Assembly: GCA_011605715.1 (NCBI GenBank)
Contig: JAAOZO010000035.1
Span: 1-7,245 of the forward strand
From: Nitrososphaerota archaeon
Lineage (GTDB): Archaea > Thermoproteota > EX4484-205 > JAAOZO01
DNA length: 7,245 nucleotides
Reading direction: 5' to 3'
The translations under genes were made by a program, and so were the position numbers. The notes under the pieces are model-generated. The model did no database searches, was not told the DNA's origin, and saw only the letters and a list, made by a program, of their open reading frames with translations. Shown here one piece after another: positions 1 to 5,051 of this stretch. Numbering within the stretch: position 1 is the stretch's first letter; every line of letters starts with the position of its first letter.

Positions 1-326
1 ATCCTATACAAGTAGGAACGGCTGAGCTTTCAAATGATTTTCGTATAGTTAAGTTTGTTGAGAAACCAGACTTAAAAGTTCCAGTCAGCATAGGAGTCTT
101 GGTCTTAAGTGGTAAGGTTCTTACATACTTAAGGCAAATGTGGAACGGAAGTCAATGTGATTTAGATCTTATGCGTGACTTAATTCCTTTCCTTATTTCT
201 AAGAAAGAAAACATCTTTGGTTTCATAACCTCATCTTTTTGGTATGATGTTGGAACTACTGAAAAATACGAGAAACTTTCTAACTACACGATAGAAAAAG
301 AATTAAGTTTTATTTTCTACCGTTAG
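1..326 (+). CDS. Sugar-phosphate nucleotidyltransferase, C-terminal part (5' end outside window)
   Basis: The open frame enters from the left edge (first whole codon at base 3) and ends at TAG 324-326, leaving 107 visible residues. Enzymes of this family join an NTP to a sugar-1-phosphate, giving a nucleotide sugar for glycan or glycolipid synthesis in the cytoplasm. Visible landmarks are FVEKP (the conserved EKP that binds the sugar phosphate side) near the start, DLDLMRDLIPFLI in the middle, and WYDVGTTEKYEKL near the end. The last is the typical W-x-D-[VI]-G-T signature closing the catalytic domain. The protein stops about 20 residues after that motif, so there is no left-handed beta-helix domain and no fused DIPP-synthase domain. 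It is therefore a short, single-domain transferase. A TTG at 99 could be read as a start, but the homologous EKP segment lies upstream of it, so that reading is wrong. The sugar and nucleotide specificity (glucose/thymidylyl, mannose/guanylyl or other) cannot be read from this half. Confidence 0.85.
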   Translation, partial: PIQVGTAELSNDFRIVKFVEKPDLKVPVSIGVLVLSGKVLTYLRQMWNGSQCDLDLMRDLIPFLISKKENIFGFITSSFWYDVGTTEKYEKLSNYTIEKELSFIFYR

Positions 327-327
327 A

Positions 328-332
328 TTTTT
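328..332 (+). terminator. Possible oligo-T terminator of the nucleotidyltransferase gene
   Basis: A run of five T lies directly after the TAG stop, followed by more T-rich sequence to about 350. Archaeal RNA polymerase can stop at such U-runs without a hairpin. No stem-loop is visible. The evidence is only composition and position. Confidence 0.3.
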
Positions 333-340
333 CATTCTCT

Positions 341-352
341 AAAATATTTTTA
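341..352 (+). promoter_or_regulatory. Archaeal TATA-type promoter for the metallopeptidase gene
   Basis: The A/T block AAAATATTTTTA is centred near 347. Transcription would be expected to start about 26 bases on, near 372-374, just ahead of the ribosome binding site at 378-383. This makes a short leader of about 15-18 bases before the proposed CTG start at 390. Called by pattern only. Confidence 0.45.
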
Positions 353-377
353 ACCTTACTTTGTAAGTTAGTCATGA

Positions 378-383
378 AGGTGA
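378..383 (+). promoter_or_regulatory. Ribosome binding site that decides the start of the metallopeptidase
   Basis: AGGTGA matches six bases of the archaeal consensus GGAGGTGA, complementary to the 3' end of 16S rRNA. It ends six bases before the CTG at 390, an ideal spacing. It lies far (39 bases) from the next conventional in-frame start, GTG at 423. The ATG at 374 lies upstream of it and opens only a 12-codon frame, so this site cannot serve that ATG. Confidence 0.6.
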
Positions 384-389
384 AAGTCT

Positions 390-776
390 CTGAAGTACAT
401 TCGCGATTATAGACTGGAAGCAGTGTTAAGCAAAATTATAAGAGATCTCGAGTTACACTATATTCGTCCAGAAAGGATTCACATCGTTAGAAGTAGAGGG
501 AGTCATTCAATAGGCACCGTAGCAAGAATCCATGGACTACCAAAATGCCTCCAAGTAGGTTTGGGACTTGAACCAAGCTATGTAATCGAAATAATAGATG
601 AAAAATTCAATTACTTAAACAAACAACAGAAAATTAGGGTTCTAATACACGAGCTTCTTCACATTCCGAGCAATTTTGGGGGTGGGGTTTTAGCTCATTC
701 TCGAAAAAACTTTTCAAAACTTGAGGAACTTTATTTTTCAAAACTTGAGGCTACTTTAGATTCGTACCAACTTTGA
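390..776 (+). CDS. Small putative zinc metallopeptidase (HELLH family), probable CTG start
   Basis: 128 residues if started at CTG 390. The HELLHIP motif at residues 87-93 gives the two zinc-binding histidines and catalytic glutamate of a gluzincin-like HExxH site. It is followed by a glycine-rich FGGG (96-99) and His103, a likely third ligand. The segment RSRGSHSIGTVARIHGLP (34-51) also fits the archaeal predicted metallopeptidase family I know as COG4900. As I remember it, that family begins with a [KR]Y-[IV]-x-D-[YW] block. Here that block, KYIRDYRLE, lies upstream of the conventional GTG at 423 and is recovered only from CTG 390, which has a strong Shine-Dalgarno match six bases before it. 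Starting at 423 would give 117 residues and lose it. There is no signal peptide, so it is probably cytoplasmic. The substrate is unknown. The C-terminus carries an eight-residue tandem duplication (FSKLEELY/FSKLEATL). The family call is fairly sure and the start moderately so. Confidence 0.75.
   Translation: MKYIRDYRLEAVLSKIIRDLELHYIRPERIHIVRSRGSHSIGTVARIHGLPKCLQVGLGLEPSYVIEIIDEKFNYLNKQQKIRVLIHELLHIPSNFGGGVLAHSRKNFSKLEELYFSKLEATLDSYQL
711..750 (+). repeat. Two in-frame 16-base direct repeats, 24-base period
   Basis: TTTTCAAAACTTGAGG occurs exactly at 711-726 and again at 735-750. The period of 24 bases equals eight codons, so the two copies encode FSKLE twice in the same frame. It looks like a small tandem duplication near the 3' end of the metallopeptidase gene that kept the reading frame. 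Confidence 0.9.
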
Positions 777-778
777 AC

Positions 779-791
779 TTTTAAGGTTTTT
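779..791 (+). terminator. Possible oligo-T terminator after the metallopeptidase gene
   Basis: Two T-runs, four T at 779-782 and five T at 787-791, directly follow the TGA stop at 774-776. There is no hairpin. This fits a simple archaeal U-tract terminator, but such runs are common in AT-rich spacers. Confidence 0.3.
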
Positions 792-819
792 AATCTAAGA
801 TTAGGAGTTTAGCAAAAGA

Positions 820-829
820 GTTAAATTTA
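820..829 (+). promoter_or_regulatory. Archaeal TATA-type promoter for the MBL-fold hydrolase gene
   Basis: GTTAAATTTA is preceded by a purine stretch (AAAAGA, 814-819) that could be the TFB recognition element. It is centred about 36 bases before the ATG at 861, so the expected transcript would start near 851 with a leader of about 10 bases. Confidence 0.45.
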
Positions 830-860
830 GGTTGAATGAAACCTCCTGTAGGAAGTGGAA

Positions 861-1511
861 ATGGTAAGGATTGAGTGGTTGGGACATGCTTGCTTCTTCA
901 TTCAACATGAACAAACTAAAATTGTAATAGACCCCTTTGAAACTTCTTCCGGTATTCGTTACCCGAAGATCGATAAAGTTGCCAACTATGTACTAGTTTC
1001 ACATGAGCACTTTGACCATAACAACGTTAAAGTTGTTAAAGGTAATCCAAAAATCGTAAGGTCTCCTACAGAGCTAGCAGAAGACGGAGTAAAAATAAAA
1101 GGCGTTCCTGAATTTCACGATAAATCAATGGGAAAAGAGAGAGGAAAAATTACTGTGTTTAAGATCTCTCTAGGTAATGTAGATATTGTCCATTTAGGAG
1201 ATCTTGGCGAAGTTCCAAGTTCGGAATTCAAAAACAAAGTAGGTAATGTAGACATACTACTGGTTCCTGTTGGTGGTACTTATACTATAAATTCAGAAGA
1301 AGCGGATGAAGTTATAAAACTGCTCGACCCCAAAGTAGTTATACCTATGCATTACAAAACAGAATATCTTGATTTTCCAATAGATGGTGTTGAGAGATTC
1401 TTAAAGAATAAGACAAATGTGAAAAGGTTTGAAACTAATTGGGTAGAGATAACTAAGGCCGAGCTTCCAGACAAGCAAACAATATACTTGCTTGCTCCGC
1501 CTAAAAAGTGA
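861..1511 (+). CDS. UlaG-type metallo-beta-lactamase-fold metal-dependent hydrolase
   Basis: 216 residues from ATG 861. All metal ligands of the fold are visible: HEHFDH at residues 48-53 (H48, H50, D52, H53), FHD with H86, HLGD with H111 and D114, and MHY with H164. The N-terminus IEWLGHACFFI and the short length, without extra domains, fit the COG2220/UlaG-like group. These are cytoplasmic hydrolases binding one or two metal ions (often Zn or Mn), some of which open lactone or cyclic phosphodiester-type substrates. Most members, like this one, have no known substrate. A GTG at 855 is in frame two codons earlier. I prefer ATG 861 because the family normally begins just before [IV]xWLGHA and because GGAAGTG at 851-857 can act as its ribosome binding site. 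The gene appears to have its own promoter and is not obviously an operon partner of its neighbours. A 13-base repeat (1171-1183 and 1240-1252) encodes GNVD in two separate strands. Confidence 0.9.
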   Translation: MVRIEWLGHACFFIQHEQTKIVIDPFETSSGIRYPKIDKVANYVLVSHEHFDHNNVKVVKGNPKIVRSPTELAEDGVKIKGVPEFHDKSMGKERGKITVFKISLGNVDIVHLGDLGEVPSSEFKNKVGNVDILLVPVGGTYTINSEEADEVIKLLDPKVVIPMHYKTEYLDFPIDGVERFLKNKTNVKRFETNWVEITKAELPDKQTIYLLAPPKK

Positions 1512-1540
1512 GGCGAAAGTTCATTTAACGTAGCATGCTC

Positions 1541-1549
1541 TTAAAATTT
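1541..1549 (+). promoter_or_regulatory. Archaeal TATA-type promoter for the membrane hydrolase gene
   Basis: TTAAAATTT is centred 38 bases before ATG 1583, so transcription would begin near 1571 and leave a leader of about 12 bases. GGATGA at 1571-1576, six bases before the ATG, would be the ribosome binding site. An eight-base palindrome AGCATGCT (1532-1539) abuts the box upstream. Confidence 0.45.
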
Positions 1550-1582
1550 GCTAGAATTGTGATGCGTTCCGGATGAGTAGTT

Positions 1583-3319
1583 ATGAAGACTTCTCCTGAA
1601 TTAAAACAATTTCGCGTCTTTAGTTTTCTGTTTAACTATACTAAAAATCTAAGATTTAGTTTCGTTTTAATCCCATTTCTTTTTCTGTTTTTCTTTTTAC
1701 TTTCACCAAGTTATCAAGTTAAAGTCAGTTACTACAATACTTCTTTTTGGGATCTCTCCTCTGTTGACAAGCCAACAAATTTTTCGCTTGGAGCCTGGAG
1801 AATCGTTGATGGTATAGAAATTGCAGAAGTAAACTATACCAGCGAGTTCTATGGAGGAACTAGGGTGATAATAAATGGTTATTTAGCAAGACCACTTCGA
1901 GAAGGCGTTTTCCCAGCTGTCCTTCTAATGCACGGCTCTTATGGAACAGCAGACTCGATGCTACCCTTTGCAATTGAACTTGCAAAAAGAGGTTATGTTG
2001 CACTATCGATCTCTGGCCCTGGTCAAGGAAAGTCAACTGGTCCATCAGAATCTAATGAAAATAGGCTTAACTTGTCTAGTTCTCCTTATTTTTCATACTA
2101 TTACCGCCTAACTTACTCTGCGTTACGTGGAGTAACCTTGCTTTCAGAATTGCCTTTTGTTAATAAGTCTGCTATTGCAGTGTGCGGTGCCTCTCAGGGA
2201 GGTCTTGAATCCATCTGGGTTGCTGCTCTCGACAAAAGAATAAGAACAAGCGTTCCGGTCGTTGCTGGGGGTGATTTTCCTTACTTAATATCAAGTGGGT
2301 CTCTCGCTTTGGGGCATATTCCAAAAAATGAGAGTGCTTCTTCTCAAAAGGCCTTAAAGTTAGCTGAATTTTTTGATCCAATAGGTTATGTTAAAGAAAT
2401 AAAAGTCCCAATACTTTTTTTGGTTGGTACTTCTGATGAGTTCTTTCCATTTTTTAGCTTCAATGAAACATATTCTTCTATCAGTAGCATAAAATCAATA
2501 AATATGCTACCAAACGTTGGTCACTTTGAAGTACAGACTGCTTGGGTTGATTCAGCTCTTATATGGTTTAACTACTGGTTAAAGAATGAAGGTAATTTGC
2601 CAAGTGTAAGTATCTTAAGTTGTAGAGTTGAAGGGGATAAAGTAAAGATAAATGTTACCAGCAACAATGTAGATTCTGTTGTAGTTAACTACAGGTACGA
2701 TATGCCTTGGGACCGGTGGAAAACCAAGAAACTTGAGATGAATGATGGCCTCTTTTCTGGCTACGTTGAAAAACCCCTATTTGGTTCATTGTACTTTTAC
2801 GTTGGAGGCGTAATAAATGGAGAACAAATAGTGTCTTCAGAAGTGCGAGCTGTAAAGAGCTCCTTCTTGGATTCTTTTGTATTTTTGCTCTTTATCTTTT
2901 CTTTAGTAGCCCCCCTGTTTCTTGTAGTAATAAGTCTTGGTTTAGATTGGTTTGCATCATTTCAAAGAGGAGTAATATTCCTCTTCAGCTGGCTTTCTTA
3001 CTTTCTTCCGATAATAGTCGTATCCAAGGCAGTACCTCTTACAGTTTGGACTTTCTTTAGAACTTATGAACTTCATATTCCGCAACTTGTTTCTCTTTTG
3101 TTCGTTTTATCTTTTTTCGTTCTACTCCTTTTTTCTTCAACTTCTGATTTGAATCTAATACTCTCACTACTTACAACTTTTACGATTAGTTTAGTGTTCT
3201 ACCTGGCTGTAAGCAACTTACTTGGAAACTATGTTGGAGTTGTTCCAAGCTCTACAATCCTCTTTCAATTACTTTCTCTCGCTATGGTCTCTCTTGAAAC
3301 TAAGTTTAGAAAAGATTAA
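1583..3319 (+). CDS. Membrane-anchored alpha/beta hydrolase with C-terminal multi-helix membrane domain
   Basis: 578 residues. A positively charged N-terminus is followed by one hydrophobic helix (about residues 24-41) acting as a signal anchor. An alpha/beta hydrolase domain of the acetylxylan-esterase/prolyl-oligopeptidase kind follows (about 75-335). It has HGSYG (117-121, oxyanion loop), the nucleophile elbow GASQG with Ser204, Asp285 in GTSDEFF, and His314 in NVGH, so the catalytic triad is complete. Residues 340-425 look like a small beta-sandwich (alternating hydrophobic strands, PWDRW motif). The last 145 residues hold about five membrane helices, near 430-453, 462-482, 499-519, 523-545 and 553-572. 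If the anchor runs in-to-out, the catalytic part faces the cell surface. Eight N-x-S/T sequons lie in that part. It is probably an esterase or peptidase, substrate unknown. Most family members lack the C-terminal bundle. ATG 1583 has GGATGA as its ribosome binding site. The gene converges on its right neighbour with only 24 bases between stops. Confidence 0.85.
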   Translation: MKTSPELKQFRVFSFLFNYTKNLRFSFVLIPFLFLFFFLLSPSYQVKVSYYNTSFWDLSSVDKPTNFSLGAWRIVDGIEIAEVNYTSEFYGGTRVIINGYLARPLREGVFPAVLLMHGSYGTADSMLPFAIELAKRGYVALSISGPGQGKSTGPSESNENRLNLSSSPYFSYYYRLTYSALRGVTLLSELPFVNKSAIAVCGASQGGLESIWVAALDKRIRTSVPVVAGGDFPYLISSGSLALGHIPKNESASSQKALKLAEFFDPIGYVKEIKVPILFLVGTSDEFFPFFSFNETYSSISSIKSINMLPNVGHFEVQTAWVDSALIWFNYWLKNEGNLPSVSILSCRVEGDKVKINVTSNNVDSVVVNYRYDMPWDRWKTKKLEMNDGLFSGYVEKPLFGSLYFYVGGVINGEQIVSSEVRAVKSSFLDSFVFLLFIFSLVAPLFLVVISLGLDWFASFQRGVIFLFSWLSYFLPIIVVSKAVPLTVWTFFRTYELHIPQLVSLLFVLSFFVLLLFSSTSDLNLILSLLTTFTISLVFYLAVSNLLGNYVGVVPSSTILFQLLSLAMVSLETKFRKD

Positions 3320-3345
3320 AAAATAAAAATTCATATAAGGTTTTT
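3320..3345. terminator. Shared terminator region between convergent genes
   Basis: The 24 bases between the two stop codons are AT-rich. On the minus strand they give a nearly pure T tract (TTTTTATTTT, complement of 3321-3330) that could end the small minus-strand gene. On the plus strand, TTTTT at 3341-3345 could end the hydrolase gene, overlapping the other gene's stop codon. No stem-loop is evident. Confidence 0.4.
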
Positions 3346-3718
3346 AGCTAACTTCGTCTGAAAAGCTTATCTCAATTTTCCCATATTCTAAAGTTCTTGA
3401 GTTAATTGTAATTTTATGTGTTCCAGGTTGTAGTCCGCCTTCCTTTTTCACTATGAACGTTACTTCGTCTCCTACATCAAAAGGCATACTTTTTGTTTCC
3501 AGCTCCTTCGCACTAAATTCGTTCTCTCCTTTTCTTATTGAAATTAACTCTGGCTCGACCGGTGTTTCATCTACTAATATGGTTAGTGTTCCCTTTATCG
3601 TTCCGGATCCTAGGTTGTTCCTTAGTTTAAATGAATAGCCCTTTATTTGTTCTCCTTCCTTTATGTTCTGTAGACTGCCTTTTACGTAAAGTTGCCTCAG
3701 CATAAACGATGGTATCAT
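3344..3718 (-). CDS. Small beta-rich archaeal protein of unknown function (MIPSF-type)
   Basis: 124 residues from the ATG at 3718-3716. The start MIPSFMLRQLYVKGSL and the following FKLRNNLGSGTIKG and GGLQPGTHKI segments are the pattern of a small archaeal protein family. As I recall, it is often labelled hydroxymethylglutaryl-CoA reductase in databases. It has none of that enzyme's domains and is about a third of its length, so the label should not be trusted. The alternation of strands and the VxxGGLxPGxH turn also resemble DUF6379, the beta subunit of C-glycoside deglycosidases. That resemblance is from memory. There is no catalytic motif and no transmembrane segment in this version. Start choice: GGTG at 3732-3729 lies ten bases before the ATG, a TATA box lies at 3767-3758, and the family N-terminus begins here. 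The frame stays open upstream (TTG at 3796-3794 would give 150 residues), which is discussed separately. Confidence 0.65.
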   Translation of the reverse strand: MIPSFMLRQLYVKGSLQNIKEGEQIKGYSFKLRNNLGSGTIKGTLTILVDETPVEPELISIRKGENEFSAKELETKSMPFDVGDEVTFIVKKEGGLQPGTHKITINSRTLEYGKIEISFSDEVS

Positions 3719-3757
3719 GTTTTCTACGCACCAATCTATGTCTAAAGTGGTAAGTAA

Positions 3758-3767
3758 GATAAATACT
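3758..3767 (-). promoter_or_regulatory. Archaeal TATA-type promoter for the small MIPSF-type gene
   Basis: Read on the minus strand, the box AGTATTTATC follows a purine-rich BRE-like stretch (GAAAGGAAA). The expected transcription start near 3736 gives a leader of about 18 bases that contains the GGTG ribosome binding site (3732-3729) before the ATG at 3718. Box, leader and ribosome binding site are mutually consistent. Confidence 0.45.
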
Positions 3768-3818
3768 TTTCCTTTCTTAAAAGCAAGCGCACTCAACGCA
3801 AAAATAGCAAAAACTAGT

Positions 3819-3825
3819 AAAAAAA
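3819..3825 (-). terminator. Oligo-T terminator of the inositol-phosphate synthase gene
   Basis: On the minus strand a run of seven T follows the TAA stop (3846-3844) by 18 bases, with further T-rich sequence beyond. This is the typical appearance of an archaeal U-tract terminator. The same T-rich DNA produces the hydrophobic, signal-peptide-like codons seen upstream of the small gene. Confidence 0.45.
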
Positions 3826-3843
3826 TTCTAGAGTTAAATCTTT

Positions 3844-4887
3844 TTAAAAACAGTACTTTTTTTCGAACTCTCTTACAGCCAATTCTATGCTTTTTTGGCT
3901 TGGGGTTTTCTTGAAGCCAAAGTTACATATTTCACTAATGGCCCCATACTCTCCTCTTTTCATAGAGTATTTTACTGCACGAATCACATCAAGTAGAACA
4001 TTGGTAGCGTTTGGGGCATCTTCTGTAGTTAGTAATAAGTCGATAGTGTACTTCTTCCCCAGAAGCCCTTCAGCCTCAAACCAAAAGTGGCTTACTCTCT
4101 TATTTTTCATAAATTCTACGTAGTCTGTTGTTCCGGTAACAACTTCATATGAATCTCCTACTTCCGAAACAATTGCGTTTGTTTTTATATTCTTTTTTAG
4201 CTCTTTAAGGTCTTCATCCATAGTGTTCAGACTTTCCAAGCCCCCACCAACATCAACTTGGTAACTTTTTACTGCTGAGATTCCTCTAAGTTTCATGAAG
4301 TTCAGTATTCCTCTATGTAGTGCTGTTCCTCCAAATTGACTCATTAGGTCATCTCCAACAACAACAAGCCTTCTTTCTTCAAATTTTTTTGCAATTGCTG
4401 GATTGCTTGCTATCGTAGAAGGCGTAGCATTTACTAAAGAAACTCCTGCATTTAACGCTTGTTCTGCATAAGCTTCAGAAGTTTTCTGTAAGCCACTTGA
4501 TATCGTGAGAAGAAGTATTTCTGCGCCAGAATCTGCAAGAACTTTGCCTATATTTTTTGGAGTTTCTGTTTTCTCAATTCTTAGCTTGTCTTTTGCAAAA
4601 TAAGAGATTTCGTCTAGCAAGATTCCTCTTTGTACTGTTACTCCTTCTCCTGCTGTTACGTCACTTAAATCTACAACATTCGGTTCTGTTATAGCTGCTT
4701 CGTTAAGTGGTTTTCCGATTTTTCTTTCATCTATGTCAAAGGCAGCCACGATCTCTATATCTTTTAATTCTATGCCTCCTACTTTTTGATGCCATATTCC
4801 TTTAGGTTCATTCTTTAGGCTTAATGTCTTAAGAAGGTAAGCTATACTATTTCCTACTCCTGCAACTGCAACCTTAACTTTTTCCAT
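3844..4887 (-). CDS. Myo-inositol-1-phosphate synthase family protein, divergent
   Basis: 347 residues. The family turns glucose-6-phosphate into myo-inositol-1-phosphate with internally recycled NAD+. In archaea this feeds inositol phospholipids and, in many hyperthermophiles, the solute di-myo-inositol phosphate. The Rossmann start VAVAGVGNSIAYLL (G10, G12, N13) and IVAAFDIDERKIGK (46-59) are clear. GDDLMSQFGGTALHR (178-192) matches the family GDD-x-x-SQ-x-G block. KKNIKT (231-236), DYVEFMK (255-261), APNATNVLLDVIRAVK (291-306) and the closing KKTP (326-329) match the insert and catalytic blocks, including the lysines expected there. Two normally strong blocks deviate: the GGNxDFxN region reads GGGLESLN (214-221), and the NYLPVGSE-like stretch reads LLTISSGLQ (126-134). 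It may be a true synthase or a relative with altered chemistry. The start codon has no ribosome binding site, and a TATA box sits 28 bases upstream, so the mRNA is probably leaderless. Confidence 0.8.
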   Translation of the reverse strand: MEKVKVAVAGVGNSIAYLLKTLSLKNEPKGIWHQKVGGIELKDIEIVAAFDIDERKIGKPLNEAAITEPNVVDLSDVTAGEGVTVQRGILLDEISYFAKDKLRIEKTETPKNIGKVLADSGAEILLLTISSGLQKTSEAYAEQALNAGVSLVNATPSTIASNPAIAKKFEERRLVVVGDDLMSQFGGTALHRGILNFMKLRGISAVKSYQVDVGGGLESLNTMDEDLKELKKNIKTNAIVSEVGDSYEVVTGTTDYVEFMKNKRVSHFWFEAEGLLGKKYTIDLLLTTEDAPNATNVLLDVIRAVKYSMKRGEYGAISEICNFGFKKTPSQKSIELAVREFEKKYCF

Positions 4888-4910
4888 AGCATCAAGTAGG
4901 CTTTTAATGG

Positions 4911-4920
4911 TTTTAAATCT
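4911..4920 (-). promoter_or_regulatory. TATA box for the inositol-phosphate synthase gene (leaderless)
   Basis: On the minus strand AGATTTAAAA is centred about 28 bases before the ATG (4887-4885). That places the transcription start on or next to the first base of the start codon. No GGTG or GGAG motif lies between, which supports a leaderless transcript. Confidence 0.55.
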
Positions 4921-5015
4921 TAACTCTATTCCTTCTTTTACCTAAAGTTAAGTACTCTAAAACAATCTTGTGTTTTATATTTAATAAATTCTTTAATAGT
5001 TAGGCAAGAAGTACT

Positions 5016-5031
5016 GAAAGTTTTTTATTTT
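5016..5031 (+). promoter_or_regulatory. BRE/TATA promoter for the AnmK-family kinase gene (leaderless)
   Basis: The purine stretch GAAAG (5016-5020) is followed by TTTTTTATTTT (5021-5031), centred about 26-27 bases before ATG 5052. The sequence just before the ATG (CTTCAAAAGC) has no ribosome binding motif, so the transcript is likely leaderless. A second A/T block, TTTATATTT, lies slightly too close to the ATG. Confidence 0.5.
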
Positions 5032-5051
5032 TATATTTTTCCTTCAAAAGC

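Larger units (their letters stand above)
4888..5051. other. Divergent intergenic region between synthase and AnmK-family kinase
   Basis: 164 bases carry the two outward-facing promoters. Between them are two copies of the palindrome AGTACT, at 4951-4956 and 5010-5015, each preceded by A and followed by an A-rich run. The second directly precedes the kinase TATA region. They could be a regulator site, but a six-base palindrome occurring twice in AT-rich DNA can also be chance. I see no RNA gene and no small coding frame here. Confidence 0.4.

Noticed and set aside
374..412. ATG 374 as the start of the metallopeptidase gene
   Set aside because: Its frame stops after 12 codons at 410-412, and the ribosome binding site lies inside it. 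It cannot encode the peptidase without a frameshift. Kept only as a low-interest finding.
1171..1252. 13-base direct repeat TAGGTAATGTAGA in the MBL-fold gene
   Set aside because: It encodes GNVD in two different beta-strand contexts of the fold (before HLGD and before ILLVPVG). Separate family constraints plus limited codon choice explain it; it is not a mobile or tandem repeat.
1860..2381. Minus-strand open frames inside the membrane hydrolase gene
   Set aside because: They are antisense to the well-supported hydrolase domain, with Gln/Leu-rich sequence lacking any motif or promoter.
3453..4123. Plus-strand open frames of 61-78 codons within 3453-3638, 3717-3914 and 3887-4123
   Set aside because: They lie opposite the small MIPSF-type gene and the synthase gene, have no recognisable motif, and are Ser/Phe-rich in the way expected of antisense readings of AT-rich genes.
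4888..5051. Small RNA or small protein gene in the longest intergenic region
   Set aside because: The sequence is uniformly AT-rich, lacks a GC-rich structured segment, and has no open frame with a plausible start. It is explained by two divergent promoters.
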